NCBI GenBank assembly: GCA_017461475.1
Contig: JAFTXX010000014.1
Location: forward strand, 1-64,000
DNA: 64,000 nucleotides
Reading direction: 5' to 3'
Origin: Clostridia bacterium
GTDB taxonomy: Bacteria > Bacillota > Clostridia > Oscillospirales > CAG-272
Below, in pieces: positions 45,407-52,921 of the stretch (its first letter is position 1; each line of letters opens with the position of its first letter). The translations under genes were made by a program, and so were the position numbers. The notes beneath the pieces are model-generated. The model saw nothing but the letters and a program-made list of their open reading frames with translations. It searched no databases and was not told where the DNA came from.

Positions 45407-45419
45407 TTTTTATTAGAGG

Positions 45420-45445
45420 CACACCCCTACGGGGGTGTGTTTTTT
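45420..45445 (+). terminator. Terminator of the ImmA-like unit
   Basis: CACACCCC/GGGGTGTG with a 4-nt loop followed by six T. Confidence 0.9.
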
Positions 45446-45456
45446 GTTGCCGAAAC

Positions 45457-45483
45457 GAACTGTTCGAAATTTTCGAACAGTTC
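45457..45483 (-). terminator. Hairpin at the end of dinD
   Basis: Perfect 12-bp inverted repeat GAACTGTTCGAA around a 3-nt loop, overlapping the last bases of the dinD stop codon. T content after it on the minus strand is low. Confidence 0.6.
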
Positions 45484-46321
45484 ATTTTTTATCCGACAGC
45501 TTTTTCTTTTCCTGCTCACGTTCAAGTTGCTTTATGCTCTTTTCGGGTGTGGGAAGATCCTCGGGCATAGTGCCGCCGAGCTCTTTTATTGTCTGACGGA
45601 CCTTTACACCGACCTCATAATGTGTTCGGTTAGCTTCTGTCTTTCCTTGTACGTTGTCACGACGCAGTTTTTCCTCTGTCTGTGTAGCGCGGAAAAGATT
45701 GGCGGCAAGCTCTGTGCTTCCCATATGGTCGAGAATGTCCTGGCTTTTTTTGAGTCCTTTGCGCTGCTTTATATCTTGCGCTTTCAAGCCGCCGTAAAGT
45801 CCCATATACCCATAGTTTTGAAATACGGCGTAATCTAACGGCTCTATTACCCCTGCATTGTGCGCGGCTTCGGCTAAGGCGGCGTTGTGGCGTTTCATTT
45901 CTTTGCGGATAGCAATGCGTTTCTGATCCTCAGAAAGCTGTTCGTAATTATCGATCAATTCTTGCTGACGGGTTTTTACGGCAAAATACGTTTGACCGAC
46001 GGCAATGACTTCTTTGCGGGGATCACCATTCATAACAATCAGGTAACACGCATAGCGGGATAGCATATAATCGGGAATACTTTTATGCGCGCCTTTAGGC
46101 ATATCTATCGTTTTGCTGACGTCAGCAAAATGATCCTCGATGCTGAAGCCGCTATTTTTACAAGCTAATTTTGCTCGCTCGATTGCCTCCGCAAAATTTC
46201 GCCATTGCGCATATTCAAGAACAGGCTGCAATTCTCGAGCCAGCCAATATTCCTGACCATTCTCGTTGATATGTTTTATACTTTCAAACGTTTGCTCGTT
46301 GTAGACGGTAATGTTACTCAT
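45482..46321 (-). CDS. dinD: DinD-like DNA-damage-inducible protein
   Basis: 279 residues, the usual size. Typical stretches: FESIKHINENGQEYWLARELQ, YAQWRNFAEAIERAKLACKN, DYMLSRYACYLIVMNGDPRKEVIAVGQTYFAVKTRQQE and RLEREQEKK-like C terminus. E. coli DinD is LexA-controlled and inhibits RecA strand exchange. Downstream of the repressor on the same strand (36 nt), it would be expressed in the lysogen, where it could affect RecA and induction. Confidence 0.9.
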   Translation of the reverse strand: MSNITVYNEQTFESIKHINENGQEYWLARELQPVLEYAQWRNFAEAIERAKLACKNSGFSIEDHFADVSKTIDMPKGAHKSIPDYMLSRYACYLIVMNGDPRKEVIAVGQTYFAVKTRQQELIDNYEQLSEDQKRIAIRKEMKRHNAALAEAAHNAGVIEPLDYAVFQNYGYMGLYGGLKAQDIKQRKGLKKSQDILDHMGSTELAANLFRATQTEEKLRRDNVQGKTEANRTHYEVGVKVRQTIKELGGTMPEDLPTPEKSIKQLEREQEKKKLSDKK

Positions 46322-46357
46322 ATTCTTAACTTCCTTACATTTTTCTTTGAGATAGTT

Positions 46358-47023
46358 TTATTCTATTGGATATTGCCCTGAGACGACCTTCCCGAGGATG
46401 GCTATATGGTCGAGCTGTTCTCCTTCGTATCTCATAGGCTTGAACGTTGGGTTTTCGGGGACGAGGGTGATCACGTTGTTTTCCTTATCGTAATATACGC
46501 GCTTGACGGTTGTTTCGTCCTCTATTCGGATGACGGCTATTTCTCCGTCATCTACCATTGTCTGGCTTTTTACAAACAGTATGTCTCCGTCGAAGATCCT
46601 CGCGTTTATCATACTGTCCCCCTTGGCTCGTAAGCAGAAGTCCGCTTGGATGTCCTCGTCGGCGGATATATATGCCTCATAATGTTCGTCAGCATACTTG
46701 GGGTCTCCGCAGGCTACCTCGCCCAGCAGGGGGAGCTTTTTTGTTTTTATGGGGAGCATATCTTTGGGAATATCGTCTGATGCAAAAAGTTGGAGATTGA
46801 GCGTGGTTTTTGGGGCGATTTCTTCTTTGCCTAAAAGATAACCAACAGATACTCCAAAATATGCCGCTATTTTTTGAGCGGTAACGGCAGATACTCCTGA
46901 ACGCCTACCTTTCTTTAAATCTGTCAGGAGACCTTTGCTGATTCCTATATCAGTGCACATTTTACCGCCTGTTATTCCTTTACTTTCGCAAAGCGCAACA
47001 ATATTTTTGTATAAATTACTCAT
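46358..47023 (-). CDS. cI: CI/LexA-like phage repressor (HTH plus S24 peptidase)
   Basis: 221 residues. HTH at 1-64 (GKMCTDIGISKGLLTDLKKG), a linker, and an S24 peptidase with S137 (KGDSM) and K174 (TTVKRV); the self-cleavage bond is probably C105-G106 in GEVACGD, as in UmuD. The linker holds LNLQLFA-S (75-82), the cleavage motif of the Prp protease seen in bL27 and in this phage's scaffold and capsid proteins. ATG chosen by GAGGAGGTAC 6 nt upstream; the longer frame is inside the operator region. It maintains lysogeny by binding operators at 47091-47180. Confidence 0.93.
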   Translation of the reverse strand: MSNLYKNIVALCESKGITGGKMCTDIGISKGLLTDLKKGRRSGVSAVTAQKIAAYFGVSVGYLLGKEEIAPKTTLNLQLFASDDIPKDMLPIKTKKLPLLGEVACGDPKYADEHYEAYISADEDIQADFCLRAKGDSMINARIFDGDILFVKSQTMVDDGEIAVIRIEDETTVKRVYYDKENNVITLVPENPTFKPMRYEGEQLDHIAILGKVVSGQYPIE

Positions 47024-47082
47024 ACGAGTACCTCCTCGATTGTTCAAAAGTACTAAACTTTTGTATTATTGTATTTTGGGGC

Positions 47083-47111
47083 TTGACAAATACTCAAACA
47101 AGTACTATAAT
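47083..47111 (+). promoter_or_regulatory. Rightward early promoter with operator in the spacer
   Basis: Consensus TTGACA and TATAAT spaced by 17 bp. The spacer contains TACTCAAACAAGTA (47091-47104), a near-palindrome of the same type as the operator at 47124. Drives the early genes. Confidence 0.85.
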
Positions 47112-47123
47112 ATAGCCAAGAAG

Positions 47124-47137
47124 TACTCGAACGAGTA
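47124..47137. promoter_or_regulatory. Central phage operator
   Basis: Perfect 14-bp palindrome TACTCGAACGAGTA between the two facing promoters. Related half-sites (AGTACT, TACTTG) recur at 47091, 47146 and 47175. Confidence 0.8.
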
Positions 47138-47158
47138 TAAATGTTTACTTGTACTATA

Positions 47159-47187
47159 ATTATAGTACATAAAAGAGTACTTGTCAA
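47159..47187 (-). promoter_or_regulatory. Leftward repressor promoter
   Basis: On the minus strand consensus TTGACA and TATAAT are 17 bp apart, with AGTACT half-sites in the spacer. It points at the repressor gene and faces the rightward promoter, so their transcripts overlap by about 35 bp. Confidence 0.85.
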
Positions 47188-47215
47188 GACTATTTTTGAA
47201 AGGAGGCGAATTTCA

Positions 47216-47428
47216 GTGAATTTAAGCAAATATACAGACTTTGGATTGTGCGTAAAAACAAAACTTTTGCAGATCGGCAAAGACCAAAAGTGGCTTGAAG
47301 AGGCTGTCTCGGAAAAGACAGGGTTATTTATAGATAACGGTTATATGTATAAGATACTGACAGGGCAGCGCCGCGCGCCAAGGATCGTGGCTGCGATTTG
47401 CGAGATTTTATCCGTAGAAAGTAATTAG
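47216..47428 (+). CDS. Cro-like/XRE small DNA-binding protein
   Basis: 70 residues, first gene of the rightward transcript. Compact helical protein: TDFGLCVKTKLLQIGKDQKW, LEEAVSEKTGLFIDNGYMYK, ILTGQRRAPRIVAAICEIL, consistent with a phage HTH regulator. GTG start with AAAGGAGG 9 nt upstream; the upstream ATG frame would cross the leftward promoter. It may shut off the repressor promoter as Cro does (inference). Confidence 0.7.
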   Translation: MNLSKYTDFGLCVKTKLLQIGKDQKWLEEAVSEKTGLFIDNGYMYKILTGQRRAPRIVAAICEILSVESN

Positions 47429-47438
47429 GGAGGGAAAA

Positions 47439-48068
47439 ATGAAGTTTCCGAGAAAAGTATATTGCATCCGGCATAATGTAACAAATCGGGTTTATATAGG
47501 GAGTAGCTGTCATGTTGATGCGAGATTGAGTGCTCATATGAGTGCTTTACGTAATCACGGGCATCTCGTAGAAGATATGCAAAAAGATTTTGATCGTTAT
47601 GGAGAGGACTTTATGTTTGCGGTGCTTGATGAAATAGGCAGCCCGGAGGAGAAAGAAAAAGAGTATCAATGGATGGATAAATATCGCTCCTATATCAGAG
47701 GTGTTGGGTACAATTACAAGGATACCCACGTACAAGCCAAGATCAAGACATATCATCTGTTTGACGAAGAGGACGGTCGCTCGGGTTTACTACGCCCAAT
47801 ACGAGTAAGCGACGAACAGATTGGGGAAATTTACGATCATTCGATACAAACTCGATGGTGTCCGGTATGTAGAACGGGATTGGCTATGATAGAAATAAGC
47901 CCATATGGAAGGCTACGGGTCAAGTGTCAAAACTGTTCTCATTCTACATCTGCGTATCCCTCCCATATGATTGCATTTACGGAAAAGAGTATGGGTACGT
48001 TTATTGTCGAGGAGTCTCTTGCAAGGGCTATTCATATGGCGGTTGATGAGTGGAATAAAAAAATATAA
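47439..48068 (+). CDS. GIY-YIG nuclease with C-terminal zinc ribbon
   Basis: 209 residues. GIY-YIG region at the N terminus (KVYCIRHNVTNRVYIGSSCHV, later R and E in DARLSAH and EEKEKEYQW). The C-terminal half has a zinc ribbon CPVC...CQNC and a helical end. A homing-type or accessory endonuclease in the early operon; its target is unknown. Confidence 0.8.
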   Translation: MKFPRKVYCIRHNVTNRVYIGSSCHVDARLSAHMSALRNHGHLVEDMQKDFDRYGEDFMFAVLDEIGSPEEKEKEYQWMDKYRSYIRGVGYNYKDTHVQAKIKTYHLFDEEDGRSGLLRPIRVSDEQIGEIYDHSIQTRWCPVCRTGLAMIEISPYGRLRVKCQNCSHSTSAYPSHMIAFTEKSMGTFIVEESLARAIHMAVDEWNKKI

Positions 48069-48079
48069 AAGGAGGGGCT

Positions 48080-48460
48080 GTGATATACTGTATTTTTTTA
48101 TCCGTTACGGGTATTATGGGACTTTTAACGCTGATCTTTTACACATGGTACCTTGCGTGGTGTTTCTATGACAGTTTTAGTATCCGATCGACTGCCTTGG
48201 CTCTGATCTATCCCGGTGCTTGTCTTTTTACATGCTTGGTCTATGCGTGGGGAATGGGCGCGGAGGATGTATCTGACGTGTTAAAATGGATCACTGTAGT
48301 GATACTTGCTTTTTGTTGCGCCATTACAATTGCCGTTGCCGCTTATTTTTCAATAAAAAAATACCGCAAAGAGGGATACGCTCCCAACTATGCGGCATTC
48401 TTGGTGGTGTGTGGGTATTCGGCGATTCTTGCGGGGGGCTCTGCGTTACTTGCGTTCTGA
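48080..48460 (+). CDS. Small four-helix membrane protein
   Basis: 126 residues, four membrane helices filling most of the length, no recognised motif. GTG start with AAGGAGGGG 5 nt upstream. Its end overlaps the convergent gene by 15 nt. Confidence 0.6.
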   Translation: MIYCIFLSVTGIMGLLTLIFYTWYLAWCFYDSFSIRSTALALIYPGACLFTCLVYAWGMGAEDVSDVLKWITVVILAFCCAITIAVAAYFSIKKYRKEGYAPNYAAFLVVCGYSAILAGGSALLAF

Positions 48461-48865
48461 CGTTCTTCTAAGAACAGAAAAATTCTCGCAAAGGGAAAGG
48501 TATGACTCTTGGAGTTGTGTGCGCAATTGCTTTGATTTATCATAGTCTCCTACACGGGAAATTACAGAGATTTGAGTATTTAAAGCTTTGATGTCATCCC
48601 ATAATTCCTTGGGCGCATACATAAAGATTTCTGCGGAAGCTTCACCAAAGTCTCTCATATCGTTGTAATCCAAGGAGAAACAATATTTACCTGCGGTTTT
48701 CAGATACCGTTCAATCACTTCGTGTTCGTGCTCGATCCTAAAGCGTTTATGATACATTTTTTGTTCGTGTTTGCATTGAATGTGCGCGGTCAAAAACGGT
48801 CCTGCAATAGAGGTTAAAAAAGCTGCGGCAGATATTACTATGGCGATCACAGGGCTGAATTCCAT
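48446..48865 (-). CDS. Single-helix membrane protein
   Basis: 139 residues with an N-terminal membrane helix (VIAIVISAAAFLTSIAGPFLTAHI, residues about 6-29) and a helical cytoplasmic domain. The only leftward gene in the early region, so possibly expressed in the lysogen; exclusion or immunity is a guess. GGAGG 9 nt before the ATG. Confidence 0.6.
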   Translation of the reverse strand: MEFSPVIAIVISAAAFLTSIAGPFLTAHIQCKHEQKMYHKRFRIEHEHEVIERYLKTAGKYCFSLDYNDMRDFGEASAEIFMYAPKELWDDIKALNTQISVISRVGDYDKSKQLRTQLQESYLSLCENFSVLRRTSERK

Positions 48866-48950
48866 AAGAGTCGTCCTCCAAATTTGATTTTACTTATTTT
48901 ACCACATTACAAAAATTTTGTCAATAAATTTAGAAAAGGAGATTAAAACA

Positions 48951-49049
48951 ATGAAAAAACAAGAACACGCGCTTACGGGCGGGTGCAATCAAAAAAATTT
49001 ACCAAGAAAAAACGGAGGAATGAGAAATGAACGAGTTGAAAATTTTTGA
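48951..49049 (+). CDS. Very small phage ORF before the antirepressor
   Basis: 32 codons starting with ATG behind AAAAGGAGATTAAAACA, ending inside the antirepressor gene in another frame. Lysine- and asparagine-rich. It may couple translation to the antirepressor; a true product is uncertain. Confidence 0.35.
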   Translation: MKKQEHALTGGCNQKNLPRKNGGMRNERVENF

Positions 49050-49779
49050 GAACAGGGAGTTTGGAAAGATGAGGACGATCACGGTTGACAATGAGCTGTG
49101 GTTTGTTGGAAAAGATGTGGCGGAAATACTTGGGTACAAAGATACATCTGATGCGATAAAGAAGCACGTCGAAAATGAGGACAAGCTGACTCGGCGATTT
49201 GCCGACTCAGGTCAAAACCGCGAAATGTATATAGTTAATGAAAGCGGTCTTTACAGCTTAATTCTTTCAAGTAAACTCCCGAAGGCAAAGGAGTTCAAGC
49301 ATTGGGTGACATCGGAGGTCCTTCCCTCTATACGCAAGACAGGGGGGTACATAGCGGGGCAGGAGGCTATGAGTGATGATGAGCTTATGGCGAAGGCTCT
49401 GCTTGTGGCTCAGCGTCAGATCGAGGAGCGCAACAAGCTCATTGAGACTATGCGTCCCAAGGCTCTTTTTGCCGATGCGGTGGCTACCAGCAAGACCTCT
49501 ATTCTTGTGGGGGAGCTTGCCAAGATCCTCAAGCAGAACGGTGTGGATATGGGGCAGAGGCGGTTATTTGCCTGGCTCCGTGACAACGGCTTTCTGATGA
49601 AGCGCGGCTCGGACTACAATATGCCCACTCAGAGGGCTATGGAGATGAGGCTTTTTGAGATCAAGGAGACCACGGTGAACAATCCCGACGGCTCGGTACG
49701 TGTCAACAAGACCACGAAGGTGACGGGGCGCGGGCAGAATTATTTTGTTAACAGATTTTTGGGCGTGTCTCAGGAATGA
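49027..49779 (+). CDS. Phage antirepressor (BRO-N plus KilA-C)
   Basis: 250 residues. BRO-N domain (LKIFENREFGKMRTITVDNE, WFVGKDVAEILGYKDTSDAI, LILSSKLPKAKEFKHWVTSE) followed by a KilA-C/ANT domain (LFADAVATSKTSILVGELAKIL, RRLFAWLRDNGFLM, VTGRGQNYFVNRFLG). Such antirepressors bind and inactivate CI-type repressors. SD CGGAGG 8 nt before the ATG. Confidence 0.93.
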   Translation: MNELKIFENREFGKMRTITVDNELWFVGKDVAEILGYKDTSDAIKKHVENEDKLTRRFADSGQNREMYIVNESGLYSLILSSKLPKAKEFKHWVTSEVLPSIRKTGGYIAGQEAMSDDELMAKALLVAQRQIEERNKLIETMRPKALFADAVATSKTSILVGELAKILKQNGVDMGQRRLFAWLRDNGFLMKRGSDYNMPTQRAMEMRLFEIKETTVNNPDGSVRVNKTTKVTGRGQNYFVNRFLGVSQE

Positions 49780-49800
49780 CGCATGAAAGGAGCGACATTT

Positions 49801-50037
49801 ATGAAACGAATGGTAATAGTCATTGACGCGGAGGAGGGCTCGGAGGTCAGGCGCGAGGATGTGATAGACACCCTCTCCGAAGTCTTTCGTCTTGACGGAG
49901 TAGACGGCGTATCGATATACGACGGGGCGGAATGGACTGTAAGCAAAAAAATACCTGTTTTTTCAGTTGAACAGGTATCGAAGCTATTTAAAAACAGGTC
50001 GGCTGAGATTACGCCGACGGGAAAGGAGAACATATGA
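49801..50037 (+). CDS. Small phage protein, unknown
   Basis: 78 residues, mixed alpha/beta (VIVIDAEEGSEVRREDVIDTL, LDGVDGVSIYDGAEWTV). Start ATG has AAAGGAGCG 9 nt upstream; an upstream ATG lacks an SD. Stop overlaps the next start by 4 nt. Confidence 0.65.
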   Translation: MKRMVIVIDAEEGSEVRREDVIDTLSEVFRLDGVDGVSIYDGAEWTVSKKIPVFSVEQVSKLFKNRSAEITPTGKENI

Positions 50038-50255
50038 AAAACAGCAAGACCACGGTTACGGTACAGGAGGCAGCGGAGATATTCCGCGAGGCGGGGGTGT
50101 CTATATCTCTCGACGCTCTGAAGCAGGGAATTATTCACAAGGAATTTCCATTCGGGTTGGCTATTAAGCTTACACAGTGGGTATTTATAATCTACAGAAA
50201 GCCTCTGATAGACTATCTTCGGTCTGTGGGGGCGGAAATCGTTGAGGAGGTGTAA
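50034..50255 (+). CDS. Small phage DNA-binding-like protein
   Basis: 73 residues: TVQEAAEIFREAGVSISLDALKQGI looks like an excisionase/MerR-type HTH, then KLTQWVFIIYRKPLIDYL. Translationally coupled to its neighbour. Could serve as excisionase, not demonstrated. Confidence 0.6.
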   Translation: MKNSKTTVTVQEAAEIFREAGVSISLDALKQGIIHKEFPFGLAIKLTQWVFIIYRKPLIDYLRSVGAEIVEEV

Positions 50256-50257
50256 TT

Positions 50258-50518
50258 ATGAAGGAGCTTGTGAATTTGCTCAGCGATGGTGGTTTATCTC
50301 TTGAGGCTGCCGAGAGGGCGGCAGAGATCGTTGTGTCTGACGGTTGGCGAAAGGTTCCCGTAGGTGTATGGAAGCGTGACGGGGACTGTAAGAGCAGCAC
50401 GAAGGATGTGTTCATCTGCTCAGTGTGCGGTCGGTGGCAATCGGCTAAGAAGCGGTCGGACAAAATGTTTTATATGAAGTTTTGTCCTCACTGCGGAGCG
50501 GAGATGACCACCGATTGA
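50258..50518 (+). CDS. Small zinc-ribbon phage protein
   Basis: 86 residues with two cysteine pairs, ICSVCGRWQ and FCPHCGAEM, forming a C-terminal zinc ribbon. Helical N terminus. Starts 2 nt after the previous stop, following GAGGAGGTG. No specific role recognised. Confidence 0.65.
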   Translation: MKELVNLLSDGGLSLEAAERAAEIVVSDGWRKVPVGVWKRDGDCKSSTKDVFICSVCGRWQSAKKRSDKMFYMKFCPHCGAEMTTD

Positions 50519-50528
50519 AAAAAGAAAA

Positions 50529-50594
50529 GCTCACAGGTCGCAGCAACGATCTGTGAGCAAGGGGGTGTTGAATTTTCGACAATTCCACGCCCTT
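50529..50594 (+). terminator. Two consecutive stem-loops in the early operon
   Basis: GCTCACAGGT/ATCTGTGAGC (50529-50558) and, directly after, AAGGGGGTGTTGAATT with AATTCCACGCCCTT (50559-50594). The second is followed by ATTATATC, not a T run. They may reduce or regulate read-through into the recombination genes. Confidence 0.5.
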
Positions 50595-50640
50595 ATTATA
50601 TCACAAACGTTTAAAAAAATCAATAGGGGGAATGAAAATT

Positions 50641-50886
50641 ATGGACTTAAATGAACTCAGAAGCGCCTTGGAGACGAAACGGACGGTTTTGTGGCGGGGA
50701 CGGATGGACTATGAGAGTGCCATCGGAAGCGTGACGGCGATAATCACTCGCCACGAGAATGAGGCGGATGTGGTCTCTGCCGAGCTGACGGGCTACGGCT
50801 CGCGGCGAAGCGTGATGATATGCCGCCCCGAGGATCTTGAATTTTGGAATGCCGCAACAAGTTCGGCGGTGAAGGGAGGAGTATAA
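50641..50886 (+). CDS. Small phage protein, unknown
   Basis: 81 residues, soluble. Contains WRGRMDYESAIGSVTAIITR and ends with a short basic/aromatic region. The ATG has AGGGGGAATG 9 nt upstream; an in-frame ATG three codons earlier sits on the SD. No family recognised. Confidence 0.6.
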   Translation: MDLNELRSALETKRTVLWRGRMDYESAIGSVTAIITRHENEADVVSAELTGYGSRRSVMICRPEDLEFWNAATSSAVKGGV

Positions 50887-50887
50887 A

Positions 50888-51031
50888 ATGAAACACATAT
50901 TTAAAAAGCTATTCGACGCGGTGGTGTTTCCGTTCATCGCGCTGGCGGTACATATTGACGAGAGCCGACGTGCCAATGAGGACGGCTCGTGGGACAAGTA
51001 TTTTGAAAAGAAAAACGGAGGCGCAAAATGA
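50888..51031 (+). CDS. Very small phage protein
   Basis: 47 residues, MKHIFKKLFDAVVFPFIALA followed by a charged tail, 1 nt after the previous stop and overlapping the next gene by 4 nt, so position supports reality. GGAGGAGTATAAA precedes the ATG. Function unknown; an amphipathic membrane helix is possible. Confidence 0.55.
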   Translation: MKHIFKKLFDAVVFPFIALAVHIDESRRANEDGSWDKYFEKKNGGAK

Positions 51032-51177
51032 GTTACAGTATATGCCGCGGCGGCGGAAAGATGTGTGACGGCTGCATGAGGTGCTATGACCGTTTTGATG
51101 ATGACGAGGAATATGTCGACCTCTATGAGGACGAGGAGGACGAAGAGGATGAGGAGGATGAGGGATATGATCAATGA
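51028..51177 (+). CDS. Small acidic CxxC phage protein
   Basis: 49 residues: a cysteine cluster CRGGGKMCDGCMRC and an extremely acidic tail (runs of D and E). Coupled to the previous gene by ATGA, SD GGAGGCGCAAA. The acidic tail may mimic DNA, which is speculation. Confidence 0.55.
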   Translation: MSYSICRGGGKMCDGCMRCYDRFDDDEEYVDLYEDEEDEEDEEDEGYDQ

Positions 51178-52102
51178 GATCGCATACCACAGCAAGGAAG
51201 AGTGGCTGGCACTGCGCAAGATGATGGGCATAGGCGGCTCGGATGCGGGGGCGGTGGTCGGCTTAAATCCCTACAAGAGCGCCTATTCGCTTTGGGCTGA
51301 AAAGACGGGGCGTGTGGCTGAATTCGAGGGCAATCTTACCACCGAGGTGGGCTCTTATCTTGAGGAGTTTGTGGCGAAGCTCTTTGAGAGAGAGACCGGG
51401 AAGCGGGTGAGGCGGAAGAACAGGATGCTTGTCAATTCCGACTATCCCTTTGCATTCGCCGACGTGGACAGGCTTGTGGTTGGGGAGAGGGCTCTTCTGG
51501 AGATTAAGACTACAAACTCCATACCTCTTATGAAGAAGGTGCGACAGGGCGAGTTCCCCGAGCAGTATTATGCTCAATGCGTTCACTATCTTGCGGTAAG
51601 TGGCTTGGAGAAAGCATATCTTGCCGTTCTTATCGGTTGCAGAGACTTTCGGATCTTCGAGCTCGAACGTGATGAGGGGGAGATCTCCGCTCTTATGGAG
51701 GCGGAGAGGAGCTTTTGGTTTGACAACGTCAAGGCTGACGCTCCACCGCCTGCTGACGGCTCTATCTCCACCTCGGAGACGGTGACGGCTCTATATCCTG
51801 AGTCGAATGACGAGACGGTAAGCCTTGTGGCTTATGAGGCTGATCTGCGGCAGTATATGACCTATACCGCCCTTATCAAGAGCGCTGAGAAGCAGAGAGA
51901 CGAGGCAGCGGGCAGGATCAAGGCGTTTATGAAAATGTCGGGGAAGGGTGAAGCGTCGGGCTTTCGCGTATCCTTTGCGAGCTCTGAGCGCAGGTCCTTT
52001 GACGCGAAGCTCTTTGCTGCCGAGCATCCTCATATGGATCTTACGAAATACTACAAAAATTCAACCTATCGCACCTTTAAGGTGATAGAAGTAAATATAT
52101 AA
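51167..52102 (+). CDS. YqaJ-family phage exonuclease
   Basis: 311 residues. YqaJ/lambda-Exo fold: WLALRKMMGIGGSDAGAVVG, NPYKSAYSLWAEKTG, EVGSYLEEFVAKLFERETGK, catalytic D and E-x-K in FAFADVDRLVVG and ALLEIKTTN, then EQYYAQCVHYLAV. It degrades one DNA strand to feed the RecT annealase encoded next. Start ATG after GAGGAGGATGAGGG; it overlaps the acidic protein gene by 11 nt. Confidence 0.93.
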   Translation: MINEIAYHSKEEWLALRKMMGIGGSDAGAVVGLNPYKSAYSLWAEKTGRVAEFEGNLTTEVGSYLEEFVAKLFERETGKRVRRKNRMLVNSDYPFAFADVDRLVVGERALLEIKTTNSIPLMKKVRQGEFPEQYYAQCVHYLAVSGLEKAYLAVLIGCRDFRIFELERDEGEISALMEAERSFWFDNVKADAPPPADGSISTSETVTALYPESNDETVSLVAYEADLRQYMTYTALIKSAEKQRDEAAGRIKAFMKMSGKGEASGFRVSFASSERRSFDAKLFAAEHPHMDLTKYYKNSTYRTFKVIEVNI

Positions 52103-52117
52103 GGAGATATAAAAATT

Positions 52118-52921
52118 ATGGCAAACACAATTCAGAACAAGGTATCGGCTGTCAATCAGAACGGCGAAAAGAAAACGATGCAGATGTACATAAAGGCGAT
52201 GGAGGGTGAGATAAAAAAAGCTCTGCCGTCGGTGATCACGCCTGAGAGGTTTACAAGAATGGTTCTCTCGGCAATATCCACAAATCCCAAGCTCGCCTCC
52301 TGTACGCCTGCCTCGTTTCTTGGGGCGATGATGTCGGCAGCTCAGCTCGGTCTTGAGCCGAACACGCCTCTCGGGCAGGCGTATCTGATACCCTACAAGA
52401 ACAAGGGTAGAGACGAGGTTCAGTTCCAACTCGGATATAAAGGTCTTATCGATCTTGCGTATAGAAGTGGCGAGGTGGAGCTTGTGCAGGCTCATATCGT
52501 CTATGAGAACGACACGTTTGAGTGCGAATATGGACTTGAGCCGCGGCTTGTACACAAGCCTGCCGACAGCGACAGAGGAGAGCCTATGCGGGTGTACGCT
52601 ATGTTCAAGACCAAGAGCGGTGGCTACGGCTTTGAGGTGATGAGCATGGACGACGTTCGCCGTCACGCAGAAAAGTATAGCCAAGCCTACAAGTCGGGTT
52701 TCTCTCCTTGGAAAACGAATTTTGAGGAGATGGCAAAAAAGACTGTGCTTAAACGGGTACTTAAATACGCGCCTCTCAAGTCGGATTTTGTGAGGGCGGT
52801 CGTGCAGGACGAGAGCATCAAGAACGAAATTTCCGATGATATGTACGAGGTACAGAGCGAGACCGTATTTGAGGCGGAATACACCGAGGCGGACGAGGAG
52901 ACAGGCGAGGTGATCGAATGA
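52118..52921 (+). CDS. recT: RecT-family single-strand annealing protein
   Basis: 267 residues: LPSVITPERFTRMVLSAIST, GAMMSAAQLGLEPNTPLGQAYLIPY, VQFQLGYKGLIDLAYRSGEV, FEEMAKKTVLKRVLKYAP. Anneals complementary strands and works with the YqaJ nuclease. SD AAGGAGATA. Last four bases overlap the ssb start. Confidence 0.96.
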   Translation: MANTIQNKVSAVNQNGEKKTMQMYIKAMEGEIKKALPSVITPERFTRMVLSAISTNPKLASCTPASFLGAMMSAAQLGLEPNTPLGQAYLIPYKNKGRDEVQFQLGYKGLIDLAYRSGEVELVQAHIVYENDTFECEYGLEPRLVHKPADSDRGEPMRVYAMFKTKSGGYGFEVMSMDDVRRHAEKYSQAYKSGFSPWKTNFEEMAKKTVLKRVLKYAPLKSDFVRAVVQDESIKNEISDDMYEVQSETVFEAEYTEADEETGEVIE

